A stretch of DNA of 64,000 nt, taken from Rhizobium sophorae (GTDB lineage: Bacteria > Pseudomonadota > Alphaproteobacteria > Rhizobiales > Rhizobiaceae). The stretch lies in NCBI RefSeq assembly GCF_013087515.1, contig NZ_JABFCN010000016.1:186001-250000 (forward strand). Direction: 5' to 3'. Positions within the stretch are counted from its first letter, which is position 1; every line of letters starts with the position of its first letter. This document shows positions 55,481-64,000 of this stretch, piece by piece. The position numbers and the translations under genes were made by a program. The notes below the pieces were generated by a model. It searched no databases, was not told the DNA's origin, and was given only the letters and a program-made list of their open reading frames with translations.

Positions 55481-57039
55481 TAGGCGTTTTCCGTGTTGAG
55501 CAGCCGGATCGGCGTCAGGAACAGGATCTTGAGATCGAACCAGAGCGACCAGTTCTCGATGTAATAGAGGTCGTAGGCCGTGCGGAACTTGATCTTCTCG
55601 TCATTGTCCACTTCGCCACGCCAGCCGTTGATCTGCGCCCAGCCGGTGACACCGGGCTTGACGCGGTGGCGGGCGAAATAACCCTCGACGACATCGGCGA
55701 AGGCGCGATCGCGCGCCTGGGCGAGAACGGCATGCGGGCGTGGGCCGACCAGCGAGAGCTCGCCCCTCAAAACGTTGAAAAGCTGCGGCAATTCGTCGAT
55801 CGAGGTTTTGCGGATGAAGCGGCCGACGCGGGTGACGCGCGGATCGCCCTTGGTCACCGCGGCCTTGCCGGTGGGGTCGGCCATGTTGGTGTACATCGAG
55901 CGGAACTTGAAGACGTTGATGATTTCGTTGTTGAAGCCGTGCCGCTTCTGCATGAAGAAGACCGGGCCTTCGGAGGTCGCCTTGATGGCGATCGCGGTCG
56001 CGACCATGATCGGCCAGAGCAGCGCGAGCGCGACCAAAGTGAAGAAGATGTCGAAGCCGCGCTTGGCGACGGAATCCCAGTCGCGGATCGGCTTTTTGAA
56101 AATATCGAGCATCGGCACCGAGCCGACATGCGAATAGGCGCGCGGCCGGAAGCGCAGCCGGTTGGCATGCGCGGCAAGGCGGATATCGACCGGCAGAACC
56201 CAGAGCTTCTTCAAAAGGTCGTAGATACGGGCCTCAGCCGACAGCGGCAGGGCGATGATCAGCATGTCGATGCGCGTCAGCCGCACGAATTCGACGAGTT
56301 CGGCGACAGTGCCGAGCTTCGGATAACCGGCGACCATGATCGGCGAGCGTTTCTCGCCGCGGTCGTCGAAGATGCCGCAGATGCGGATGTCGTTGTCGGC
56401 CTGCTGTTCGAGGATGCGGATCAGGTCCTTGGCCGGCTCGCCGCCGCCGACGATGACGGCGCGGCGTTCCATGATGCCGTTGCGCGCCCAGTTGCGGATG
56501 CCGTAGGCGACGAGGAACCGCTCGGCCGCGAGGAAGAGCGCGCCTGCGACGAACCACGGGATATAGGCATCGACCATCGCCCATGTGGTGCCGCGAATGA
56601 GCGCGAACAGGCCGACGGTCAGGAGAAGCGCGATCGTCCACGCGGCGACGATGCGCGGCATCGGCCGGAGCTTCGCCCGAAGGGCGGGAATGGTGTAGGT
56701 GTCGGCAAGCTGCAGGCCGATGACGGTCAGGGCCGAAGCGATCGCTGCCATGCCCGTCCGCAGCCAGGTGGAATCGCTGCCGTCACCGGGCCAGAAATAG
56801 TGGACGATCAGGGCAATCGCGAAGAGCGCCAGGAATTCCAGCAGCCGCAATTGCCCGATGATGATCACAGGCGAATTGGTTCCGTCGCGGAACTGTTCGG
56901 CGATCTGCCGGGCATAGGGGTTGATTTCGGTCGGGTCGGAAGGCTTCTCCTGACCCGCGCCGCCGCGCGCCTCGACGTCGGAGACCTGCTTGCGCAGGGC
57001 TTCCACGTCGAATTGATCGCCTTTTTCCAGCTTGTTCAT
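55477..57039 (-). CDS. Undecaprenyl-phosphate glucose/galactose phosphotransferase
   Basis: A 520-residue polyprenyl glycosylphosphotransferase (WcaJ/WbaP type) that starts polysaccharide units on the lipid carrier. The N-terminal half has four helices and a Rossmann-like region (RAVIVGGGEPAKDLIRIL). The C-terminal catalytic part (about 330-520) has KRGFDIFFTLVALALLW, VFFMQKRHGFNNEIINVFKF, KTSIDELPQLFNVL and LSLVGPRPH. It is the priming enzyme of the locus and overlaps the polymerase gene by 4 bases. Confidence 0.93.
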   Translation of the reverse strand: MNKLEKGDQFDVEALRKQVSDVEARGGAGQEKPSDPTEINPYARQIAEQFRDGTNSPVIIIGQLRLLEFLALFAIALIVHYFWPGDGSDSTWLRTGMAAIASALTVIGLQLADTYTIPALRAKLRPMPRIVAAWTIALLLTVGLFALIRGTTWAMVDAYIPWFVAGALFLAAERFLVAYGIRNWARNGIMERRAVIVGGGEPAKDLIRILEQQADNDIRICGIFDDRGEKRSPIMVAGYPKLGTVAELVEFVRLTRIDMLIIALPLSAEARIYDLLKKLWVLPVDIRLAAHANRLRFRPRAYSHVGSVPMLDIFKKPIRDWDSVAKRGFDIFFTLVALALLWPIMVATAIAIKATSEGPVFFMQKRHGFNNEIINVFKFRSMYTNMADPTGKAAVTKGDPRVTRVGRFIRKTSIDELPQLFNVLRGELSLVGPRPHAVLAQARDRAFADVVEGYFARHRVKPGVTGWAQINGWRGEVDNDEKIKFRTAYDLYYIENWSLWFDLKILFLTPIRLLNTENAY

Positions 57040-57095
57040 GGGGGCTTTTCGCTCGTTGTCACCAAGCGAAATACCAGAAAGCCCCTAAGAAATAT

Positions 57096-58265
57096 TTACG
57101 AGGCGACGGGCATTGCTTGGCCGGCAGCGGGATTGACGAGCTCATGGTACAATTTCAGGACATCACGTGCCATGACGGCGGAAGAAAACACCGCCTTCAC
57201 CGCCTCGGGCTTCGGCATCGTCCGGGCGTGCCAGCCGGGCGTGCTCAGCGTTTCCGCCATGACGCGGGCGAGATCGTCGGAATTGCCGGGCTCCACCAGT
57301 GCTGCGCTGTCCGCGCCCAGCACCTCGGGAATGCCGCCGACACGGCTTGCAATGATCGTCTTGCCGGCGCCGAGCCCCTCGAGCACGATATAGGGCATGG
57401 CTTCGGCGCGCGAGGGAACGACGAGGTTTTGCGCCATGGAGAAGGCTTCGTGGACCCGCATGGCCGGCAGCATGCCGATGCGTTTGCCAAGGCCGCGTTC
57501 GACCATCATTTCACGGTAACGGTCGCGATCCGGCCCGTCGCCGATCATCAACGCCGACAGCGGCCTGCCGAGCAGCCGTTCGGTCTTGGCGAAGGCATCG
57601 ACAAACAGATCGGGACCCTTGAGGTCCCGGAGCATTCCCACATAGATGAAATGCACGGCATCCGAGCGGGTCGGGATCGGCTCGAAATCGCGCTCGCCGA
57701 TGCCGTTGTAGATCAGTCTCGTCTTCGTCCGCGGCCGTCCGACCTTGCGCGCATAGGTGTCGCGCTCATATTCGCAGATGAAGACCAGCGCATCGGTGAA
57801 ATATTCCTGCAGGCGCTCCATCCTGAGGACGAACTGTCCGCTGAGCGAGGAGCGCGAATAATGCAGGCTTCCGCCATGCGCGGTATAGAGGCGGGCTACG
57901 CGATACCTGTTCACCCGCAACGCTGAGCCGGCAAGTCGCGCGAGCACGCCGCCCTTGGCGCCGTGCCCGTGCAGCACATCCGGCCGCAAACTTTTGATTT
58001 TCTTGTATGTATCCCACATCGTCGCAATATCGGACGGGCTGATCGAGCGCCGGATCGGCACGCGCGTCAGGCCGAGCGAGAGATAGGGACGGATATCGTC
58101 GAACAGGCTGTCCTCGTATTCGCCGCCGGTCGAGCTGTCGCAGAGGATACCGATTTCATGGCCGGCTTTGCTGTGCTCCTCGACGAGATCGCGGACATGG
58201 CGGAAAATTCCGCCGACCGGCGACCTGAAACAATGAAGGATGCGGAGCGGCTGCTGTTTTGCCAT
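57096..58265 (-). CDS. Glycosyltransferase family 4
   Basis: A 389-residue GT-B enzyme. The N-terminal PVGGIFRHVRDLVEEHSKAGH is the acceptor domain. The C-terminal nucleotide-sugar domain has FIYVGMLRDLKGPDLFVDAF and the E-x7-E motif in SRAEAMPYIVLEGLGAGKTI. The donor and acceptor cannot be told. It lies between the export lipoprotein gene and the priming transferase, all in one direction. Confidence 0.92.
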   Translation of the reverse strand: MAKQQPLRILHCFRSPVGGIFRHVRDLVEEHSKAGHEIGILCDSSTGGEYEDSLFDDIRPYLSLGLTRVPIRRSISPSDIATMWDTYKKIKSLRPDVLHGHGAKGGVLARLAGSALRVNRYRVARLYTAHGGSLHYSRSSLSGQFVLRMERLQEYFTDALVFICEYERDTYARKVGRPRTKTRLIYNGIGERDFEPIPTRSDAVHFIYVGMLRDLKGPDLFVDAFAKTERLLGRPLSALMIGDGPDRDRYREMMVERGLGKRIGMLPAMRVHEAFSMAQNLVVPSRAEAMPYIVLEGLGAGKTIIASRVGGIPEVLGADSAALVEPGNSDDLARVMAETLSTPGWHARTMPKPEAVKAVFSSAVMARDVLKLYHELVNPAAGQAMPVAS

Positions 58266-58268
58266 CGC

Positions 58269-58844
58269 TCAGAAAAGCCGTTCGCGAACGTAGATCGTGT
58301 CACCTGCGATGATCGGCCCCGATATATTGATGCGGCCGGTCAGCACCTGTCCGTTGATCTTGCGAGTGACATCGACCATGCGCTGGTTGGCGCGGCTGGT
58401 GAAACCGCCGGCAACCGCGATGGCATTCTGCACCGTCATGCCGGGAACATAGGCATACTGGCCGGGCTGGCCGACTTCACCCATGATGAAGACCGAACGG
58501 TAGCGATCGACATCGATGGTGACGTCGGGATCGCGAAGATAGCCCTGCTGCAATTTCTGGGCGATCTGTCCCGAGAGCTGCTGCAGGGTTCGGCCGCGGG
58601 CAGGGACCTGGCCGATGAGCGGGAAGGCGACATAACCGGCCTGATCCACCGTATAGGTATTGGTCAGGCTCTGCTGGTCGAAGACGGTGATGCGCAGCCG
58701 ATCGCCGCTGTCCAGCGTATAGGGCTGGATGGTGGCCTCGTTGAAGGCCTTCGGCGCAGGCCTGTACGTCGTGCAGCCGCTCAGTGCTGCCGTCATGGCT
58801 GCAAGGCTCAGGGCCAAAAGGATTTTGGGCTGGACGACAGACAT
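58269..58844 (-). CDS. Polysaccharide export lipoprotein (Wza/OPX family)
   Basis: A 191-residue outer-membrane auxiliary protein. The lipobox is LSGC at about residue 24. The Poly_export domain is YTLDSGDRLRITVFDQQSLT, and the SLBB domain begins YRSVFIMGEVGQPGQYAYVPG. Length is on the short side for Wza (about 380), matching the short rhizobial type without the outer-membrane helix domain. It ends 3 bases before the glycosyltransferase gene and is divergent from the chain-length gene. Confidence 0.92.
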   Translation of the reverse strand: MSVVQPKILLALSLAAMTAALSGCTTYRPAPKAFNEATIQPYTLDSGDRLRITVFDQQSLTNTYTVDQAGYVAFPLIGQVPARGRTLQQLSGQIAQKLQQGYLRDPDVTIDVDRYRSVFIMGEVGQPGQYAYVPGMTVQNAIAVAGGFTSRANQRMVDVTRKINGQVLTGRINISGPIIAGDTIYVRERLF

Positions 58845-59033
58845 CCGCTTGTGCTCACAAAAATGAACTCGGTGCAGTCGTTATCGATCCGTTAGGGTTA
58901 ATGCCCGGTAAAGGACGCCTGCAATTTCCCGGTATCCTTCATCGGTCATCGCTCTTTCCCGGCGAGATCGCCATTAACCGTTGAGTTACCATGGTCGTTT
59001 ACGCTTACGGCACCTTTGTTGTGGAGTAAGAGC

Positions 59034-61214
59034 ATGTCCGGCGTAGCTCGTGATCAGGATGTGGACATCGACCTCGGCCAGTTGGTCCGTGCGGTCTGGG
59101 CGCGCCGTCTGCGGATTTTGACAATCACCCTCGTGGGGGCAGGCGTCGCCTTTGCCGGCGCTAAGATCATGTCGCCGCAATATCGCAGCGAAACGCGCAT
59201 CCTTATCGAACCCCGTGCGCCGGCTTTCGCCAGCACGCAGCAGGCCAATGACGCCAGCGCCGGTCCGCTGATGGACGAGTTGAACATCGCCAGCCAGGTG
59301 CAGCTTCTGCAATCGGCCGATCTCCTCAAGAAGGTCATCAACGATCTGAAGCTTTTTAACCTGCCGGAATTCGACGATGCCGCCAGCGGCTCTGCCATGA
59401 GCAGTATCCTGGTGAAGCTGCACCTGAAGAAGGACCCGCTGGAAAATCCGCCGGAAGAGCGTGTCATCGACGCCTTCGTCGAACGCCTGCAGGTCTATCA
59501 GGTGCCGGGTTCACGCGTCATCGGCATCACTTTCACCTCCAAGGATCCGAAGCTCGCCGCCGCCATCCCGAACGCCATGGCGAATGTCTATCTTTCGACC
59601 CAGAGCGGCGCCAAGCTCGATTCCAATTCCGAGGCGACCCGCTGGCTGGAGCCGGAGATCGAAGGTCTGCGCCAGAAGGTCAGCGAAGCCGAGAAGAAGG
59701 TCGCCGAATACCGCACCTCGCACGGGCTGCTGCAGACGAACGGCACAACCACTTTTCCGGCCCAGCAACTGAACGATATTTCCGCTGAACTGACCCGCGT
59801 GCGGGGCGACAAGGCCAATGCCGAGGCGAGGGCGCAGGCGGTGCGCAATGCACTGTCTTCGGGCGAAGCCTCCGATACGCTGCCTGACATCATGTCCTCC
59901 CAGGCGATCCAGCGGCTGAAGGGGACGGAATCCGGCCTGCAGTCGCAGATCTCCGATCTGCAGACCAGCCTTCTCAACAACCATCCGCGGCTGAAAAGCC
60001 TGCGTGCCCAGCTTTCCGATATCCGCACTCAGATCCGCCAGGAGACGCAGAAGATCCTGGCGAGCATCGAGAACGAGTCGAAGGTCGCGGATCTGAGGGC
60101 GAGCGAGCTCGAGCGCCAGTCGGACACGGTGCAGGCCAACAGTGCTCGCGCCGGTGAGGACGAGGTCGGTCTCAATGCGCTGGAGCGCGAGGCGAACGCC
60201 CAGCGCCAACTGCTCGAAACCTATCTGGTGCGCTACCGCGAGGCAGCCTCCCGCGCCGACAGCAATTCGAGCCCGGCCGATGCCCGGATCGTTTCGAGGG
60301 CCGTCGAGCCGGTCGATCCTTATTTCCCAAAGGTGGTGCCGATCGTCGTCGTCGCTGCCGTCGCGACGCTGATCATGAGCGCCATCGTCATCATGCTGGC
60401 TGAACTCTTCAGTGGCCGGGCACTCCGCCCGACAGATGCGGCTTCAGAGACAATCGAGGCAGAAGCAGTCGTCGACGAGAAACATGTGCCGCAGGCCGCT
60501 CCGATCGCCGCTGCCGCCGGAAAACCCGTTCAGCTGAGCATGCTCGCCGTCGTCGCGGACGAAGAGGATACGATCGAGGACGTGAAGGTTGCGGATGAGG
60601 CGCCAGAGGACGAGCCGGAGGATGACAATGAATTCTCTGTCGCCTCAGTTGCGGATTATCTCACCGGCAGCCGCGCGCCGCTGGCAATCGCCATATCTCC
60701 GACTGGTGACAACGGCTCGGGGGCGACGGTTTCACTGACCCGCATGCTCGCCGATGCCGGCCACCGCGTCATCCTGATCGATATGACCGGCTCCGGCTAC
60801 CCCACGGAACTGATGGCCGAGGACCCGGCCGCCCTTGGCGTCACCGATCTGCTTTGCGGCGAGGCCGCCTTCGGCGACACGATCCACGGCGACCGCCTCT
60901 CCGATGCCCATCTCATTCCCCAGGGCCAGAGCGACGTGCGCCGCGCCATGCGCGGTGTCGACCGGCTCTCGTTGCTGCTCGATGCGCTCGCCGCCGCCTA
61001 CGATCTCGTGGTGGTCGAATGCGGTTCGGCCGATGTCGCCGGCGTCTCGCGGCTGACGCGCAGCCGGGACGTCGAGATCATCCTCTCGCTGCCTGAGGTC
61101 GAGGAGACCATTTTCGTTGCGTTGATGACGGAATTCCAGGCTGCCGGCTATGAGCGCGTCGTGCTGATGTCGGGCGGCGAAGGGGCCGAGCAGGCACTCG
61201 GCCGGGCCGCTTGA
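59034..61214 (+). CDS. Polysaccharide co-polymerase/GumC with degenerate kinase domain
   Basis: A 726-residue chain-length protein (Wzz domain, residues 1-130, then coiled coils to about 420, second membrane segment near 440). The C-terminal part (about 545-726) resembles a BY-kinase but is degenerate. Where a Walker A reads GxxxxGK(S/T), this has GDNGSGAT, with Ala at residue 564 replacing Lys. Walker A' reads VILIDMTGSG, lacking the DxD. No tyrosine-rich tail is present. It therefore probably acts structurally in polysaccharide export rather than as a kinase. The start at 59034 has GGAG seven bases upstream. Confidence 0.88.
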   Translation: MSGVARDQDVDIDLGQLVRAVWARRLRILTITLVGAGVAFAGAKIMSPQYRSETRILIEPRAPAFASTQQANDASAGPLMDELNIASQVQLLQSADLLKKVINDLKLFNLPEFDDAASGSAMSSILVKLHLKKDPLENPPEERVIDAFVERLQVYQVPGSRVIGITFTSKDPKLAAAIPNAMANVYLSTQSGAKLDSNSEATRWLEPEIEGLRQKVSEAEKKVAEYRTSHGLLQTNGTTTFPAQQLNDISAELTRVRGDKANAEARAQAVRNALSSGEASDTLPDIMSSQAIQRLKGTESGLQSQISDLQTSLLNNHPRLKSLRAQLSDIRTQIRQETQKILASIENESKVADLRASELERQSDTVQANSARAGEDEVGLNALEREANAQRQLLETYLVRYREAASRADSNSSPADARIVSRAVEPVDPYFPKVVPIVVVAAVATLIMSAIVIMLAELFSGRALRPTDAASETIEAEAVVDEKHVPQAAPIAAAAGKPVQLSMLAVVADEEDTIEDVKVADEAPEDEPEDDNEFSVASVADYLTGSRAPLAIAISPTGDNGSGATVSLTRMLADAGHRVILIDMTGSGYPTELMAEDPAALGVTDLLCGEAAFGDTIHGDRLSDAHLIPQGQSDVRRAMRGVDRLSLLLDALAAAYDLVVVECGSADVAGVSRLTRSRDVEIILSLPEVEETIFVALMTEFQAAGYERVVLMSGGEGAEQALGRAA

Positions 61215-61219
61215 ACGGT

Positions 61220-61324
61220 TAAAGCATGTCGCGCAAAAGTGTGCAGCGGTTTTGCGGCAACGACATGCGTAAAACAAAGAGCTAAAACGCAAGGAGCGAA
61301 TCTGAAAGATCGCGACGCGCTTTA
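61220..61324. repeat. ~105-bp inverted-terminal repeat, copy 2
   Basis: Same element as 31785-31890, near-identical by eye (TAAAGCATGTCGCGCAAAAG...GACGCGCTTTA). It fills the gap between convergent genes. Its last bases TTTA supply the stop codon (TAA on the minus strand) of the gene at 61322. Confidence 0.9.
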
Positions 61325-62563
61325 ACCGATCCGTGCCCGGATGCCCTGGGCGAATTTATAGAGCTTCGGGCGCACCTTGATGTGCGCCTTGCCGCGGGTG
61401 ACGAGCCGGTGGGCGGCGCCGGCGACGACGCCGAACGGCGATACCGGCAGCACCACGTCGTAATGCGCGGTCTCGACCGGCGCCCAGGAACGCTTGTAGG
61501 TCTGGTCGCCGAGGCCGAAATCGAACAGCGCGACGCCCTTGCCATGCAATCCCGAGATGGTCTGCCAATAGAGAAATTCGCCGGGGCTCGTATCCGGCAC
61601 GAGCTCTTCATCGATCGCGCCGAACTGGCAGATGATATGGTCGCCCTTACGCGAAATCCCTGAGATCGCGGCGATCTTACCCTCATGCTCGCCCTTGAGC
61701 CGGAGCATATGCATCTGCAACCCGGAGTACTGCCTGGTGTCGTCCTGCTTGTCGATGAGACCGTGCAGGAAGGTCTGCGTCTCCCTGTCGGCAAAGACGT
61801 CGGGCAGACCGAGGCTGGCGAAGCGGGCGCTTTTCAGGCGGAAGAAGATATCGAGCATGCCATGCTGTTCTGCCGATGTCTCGGGAATGACGTATTCGAA
61901 GCCGCCGGCCGCCTCGAGACGCTTCGACTGAACACGGAATTTCTTCCGTCGGTTCTTGGCGTTGAGCTGCTTCAGCGTGTCCTCGAAAGCGGGAAGGAAC
62001 GGCAGTTGGTAGGCATGATTCTGGTTCTGCACCATCGGCAGCCCGGCGAGCGGACTCTCTCGCCCGCGCCATTCGAGCGGAATGTTCTGCAGGAGCAGCA
62101 GATCGGCGCGGCCCTTCAGCGCATGCCGGAGCTGGCCGGCGAACTCATGGGGGGCGATTGTCCTGCCTGCTTCGGCAAAGCTCTCTGCGAAGAGGCCGGT
62201 ATTGATATTGCTGTGATCGGCGGCAATGAATTTCGCCGTCCTGAGGCCGCGAGACTTGACGATCTCGACCGGCAGAATGAAGGCGGTCTGACCCGCATGA
62301 GTGGCCTTGAGGATCGCAAGCGGCCGCTGGAAGGCGCTCACCCAGGCGGCGCACCAGTCGTAGCTCTGATGCAGGGACTGGAGGTTGTCACGCTCCAGCG
62401 CCCGCCAGTCATCCTCCAGCGGCTGCATCGCGTCGAAGACTACGATGTCGAGTTGGGCCATGGCAAGTTTCATGCTCAGCTGGCGCAGGCGCGAAATGGC
62501 CGCATCGGCCAGCGCCACGTCGTCGGACGGCTGTTCATGGACATCGAGCTGTTGCGTCTGCAC
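61322..62563 (-). CDS. FemAB/CelD-like GNAT acyltransferase
   Basis: A 413-residue protein of the Acetyltransf_6 (BcsL/CelD) family. Features: YDWCAAWVSAF near residue 70, LNAKNRRKKFRVQSKRLEA (the conserved Arg/Lys stretch) near 205, the PGEFLYWQTI core and the FDFGLGDQTYKRSW motif near 355. It probably acylates a sugar of the surface polysaccharide. The GTG start at 62563 has CGGAG upstream. The stop codon comes from the terminal TTTA of the repeat at 61220-61324. Confidence 0.85.
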   Translation of the reverse strand: MQTQQLDVHEQPSDDVALADAAISRLRQLSMKLAMAQLDIVVFDAMQPLEDDWRALERDNLQSLHQSYDWCAAWVSAFQRPLAILKATHAGQTAFILPVEIVKSRGLRTAKFIAADHSNINTGLFAESFAEAGRTIAPHEFAGQLRHALKGRADLLLLQNIPLEWRGRESPLAGLPMVQNQNHAYQLPFLPAFEDTLKQLNAKNRRKKFRVQSKRLEAAGGFEYVIPETSAEQHGMLDIFFRLKSARFASLGLPDVFADRETQTFLHGLIDKQDDTRQYSGLQMHMLRLKGEHEGKIAAISGISRKGDHIICQFGAIDEELVPDTSPGEFLYWQTISGLHGKGVALFDFGLGDQTYKRSWAPVETAHYDVVLPVSPFGVVAGAAHRLVTRGKAHIKVRPKLYKFAQGIRARIG

Positions 62564-62683
62564 GGTTTTCTCCGGTCAAGAATGCTGAACCGAAAGGTAG
62601 GTATGCCGGACGTATATTTGGTTTAACCGCAGCCGATGGGCGAGGTTTTCCGCGGATCACGGTTATTTGGCCGTTAATGGCCC

Positions 62684-62789
62684 TAAAGCACGTCGCGCAA
62701 AAGTGTGCAGCGGTATTGCGCTAACGACATGCGTAAAAACAAAGACCTAAAGCGCGACAAGCGAATCTGAAAGATCGCGACGCGCTTTA
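62684..62789. repeat. ~106-bp inverted-terminal repeat, copy 3
   Basis: Third copy (TAAAGCACGTCGCGCAAAAG...GACGCGCTTTA). It lies 1.4 kb from copy 2 and in the same orientation. Its right end provides the TAA stop of the DUF2842 gene at 62787. Confidence 0.9.
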
Positions 62790-62996
62790 GCGCTGCGGCG
62801 GTCCGGCCATCCATTTGATGATCACCATGGCCGGCAATACCCAGAGGAGGCCGGTGAGCAGGAAATAGAGCAAGTGTCCCCACCAGGGCGCGTTGCCGAG
62901 CGTTGCCACCGCGATCGTGTTCGCCACCAGCGCATAGACGACTACGAGCACGATGATGAGGATAGTGCCGATGAATTTGCGAAGGCGGACGGGCAT
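62787..62996 (-). CDS. DUF2842 family small membrane protein
   Basis: Sixty-nine residues with two membrane helices ([21 protein letters not shown] and [21 protein letters not shown] in outline). DUF2842 proteins are conserved in alphaproteobacteria, commonly next to ctaA, as here; function is unknown. The gene ends inside the repeat at 62684-62789, which supplies the last codon. Confidence 0.85.
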   Translation of the reverse strand: MPVRLRKFIGTILIIVLVVVYALVANTIAVATLGNAPWWGHLLYFLLTGLLWVLPAMVIIKWMAGPPQR

Positions 62997-63112
62997 CGGC
63001 TATCTCTTGCAATGGACGGGTCGAACCCGGCGCGACGGCATGCCGCAAAGATTCGGGGCTTGTTTTGCATGAGCCGGTGGGGCAAATCAACTGCCGGATA
63101 GAAGGAGACATC

Positions 63113-64000
63113 ATGGCCATCGCTAACCCGACCACGGAACAGGCGATTCTGAGCGAAGTGCGCAAGCAGAATCGCGACCGCCGCGCCTTGCGCTTCTGGC
63201 TTGGCTTCGTGCTTCTGGCGCTATTCTGTCTCGTGCTCGTCGGCGGCGCCACGCGGCTGACCAATTCCGGCCTGTCGATCACCGAGTGGAAGCCGATCCA
63301 CGGTGTCATCCCACCGCTGTCGGCCGCCGAATGGGAGGAGGAATTCCGCCTCTACCAGCGCATTCCCGAATTTCAGCAGTTGAACAGTTCCATGACCGTC
63401 GACGAGTTCAAGGGCATCTTCTGGTGGGAATGGGCGCACCGGCTGATCGCGCGTGCCATCGGCGTGATCTTCGCGCTGCCGCTCATCTATTTCTGGCTGA
63501 CGGGGCGGATCGAAAAGCGTCTGCGCTGGCCGCTCGTCGGCATCCTGGCGCTCGGCGGCCTGCAGGGGTTTATCGGTTGGTGGATGGTGTCCTCGGGCCT
63601 TTCCGTCCGCACCGACGTCAGCCAGTACAGGCTGGCGACGCATCTCGTCATGGCCTGCCTGATCTTTGCCGGCTGCATGTGGATCATGCGTGGTCTCTCA
63701 CCGCATTCCGACGATCCGCCGCCGGCACGAAGCTCGCGCGGTTTTGCCGCCGCGATCGCCATTTTCTCACTGTTCCAGATCTATCTCGGCGCGCTGGTGG
63801 CGGGGCTTGATGCCGGTTTCTCCTACAATACCTGGCCGCTGATGGATGGCGCCGTCATCCCTTCCGATCTGCTGATCCAGCAGCCCTTCTGGATCAATGC
63901 TTTCGAGAACCCGAAGACGGTGCAGTTCATTCACCGCATCGGCGGCTATACGCTCTTCGCATTGACGCTGATCAGCATGATGATCGCCCTTCGCGCAGCA
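63113..64000 (+). CDS. ctaA: Heme A synthase (COX15/CtaA), 3' end beyond window
   Basis: Oxidises heme O to heme A for cytochrome c oxidase; inner membrane. The first 296 residues are present. Heme-ligand and family motifs: [21 protein letters not shown] in outline, [14 protein letters not shown] (His), [10 protein letters not shown] (His), and [12 protein letters not shown] (His). It has AAGGAGA seven bases upstream of ATG 63113. The gene is open at base 64000. Confidence 0.95.
   Translation, partial: MAIANPTTEQAILSEVRKQNRDRRALRFWLGFVLLALFCLVLVGGATRLTNSGLSITEWKPIHGVIPPLSAAEWEEEFRLYQRIPEFQQLNSSMTVDEFKGIFWWEWAHRLIARAIGVIFALPLIYFWLTGRIEKRLRWPLVGILALGGLQGFIGWWMVSSGLSVRTDVSQYRLATHLVMACLIFAGCMWIMRGLSPHSDDPPPARSSRGFAAAIAIFSLFQIYLGALVAGLDAGFSYNTWPLMDGAVIPSDLLIQQPFWINAFENPKTVQFIHRIGGYTLFALTLISMMIALRAA

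Overview
The window is a piece of alphaproteobacterial chromosome, most likely Rhizobium (R. etli / R. leguminosarum group). This rests on gene order: glyA-nrdR-ribD-ribE, ribH-nusB, and bamE/omlA-CBP3-like-DUF177-plsX-fabH-ihfA-merR. It is supported by the LdtR/L,D-transpeptidase pair, a bcsN-type cellulose operon, small rhizobial families (DUF982, DUF1236, DUF2842) and typical rhizobial intergenic repeats. Most of the DNA is core housekeeping; accessory DNA is limited.

Layout. 1-12.7 kb: a multicopper oxidase cut by the window edge, aspS, a beta-lactamase-fold hydrolase divergent from a TetR regulator, an unknown secreted protein, parC, an SRPBCC protein, a Doc-type toxin with an AbrB-type antitoxin, a DMT transporter, bpt and an RDD membrane protein. 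12.7-17 kb: a mosaic of three repeat elements, hemB, a small membrane protein, ldtR and its presumed target L,D-transpeptidase. 17-26 kb: glyA-nrdR-ribD-ribE, three genes on the other strand, ribH-nusB, then the proton-pumping pyrophosphatase hppA. ribD carries an in-frame repeat insertion. 26-31.4 kb: envelope and fatty-acid cluster. 31.4-33.8 kb: a single-domain receiver and a hybrid histidine kinase separated by two repeats. 34.4-43.5 kb: cellulose operon bcsN-bcsA-bcsB-bcsZ plus a TPR protein, translationally coupled from bcsA onward. 43.6-49.5 kb: HAD phosphatase, tRNA-Pro(GGG), a methyltransferase, several tiny rhizobial genes, a ROK regulator and an acetyltransferase. 49.7-54.2 kb: a sugar ABC transporter whose binding-protein gene is split by an IS2-group insertion sequence. 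54.2-62.6 kb: an exopolysaccharide locus (polymerase, priming sugar transferase, glycosyltransferase, export lipoprotein, chain-length protein with a degenerate kinase domain, FemAB/CelD-like acyltransferase). 62.8-64 kb: DUF2842 gene and ctaA (heme A synthase), cut by the window end.

How the parts work together. The riboflavin genes make FMN/FAD precursors, with NrdR and GlyA in the same transcription unit. PlsX and FabH feed phospholipid and fatty-acid synthesis. BcsA has a PilZ domain, so cellulose output should respond to cyclic di-GMP; BcsZ trims the polymer. The locus at 54-62 kb looks like a second, separate surface polysaccharide system.

The strongest unusual signals are: an in-frame palindromic repeat inside ribD; three copies of a ~106-bp inverted-terminal repeat, two of which supply the stop codon of the neighbouring gene; a composite repeat island before hemB; a 16-bp duplication flanking an IS2-group element; and loss of the catalytic Walker lysine in the polysaccharide co-polymerase. 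I saw no CRISPR array, phage or conjugation module, and no clear-cut new multi-gene system. All family calls come from reading translated sequence by eye; no database search was run.
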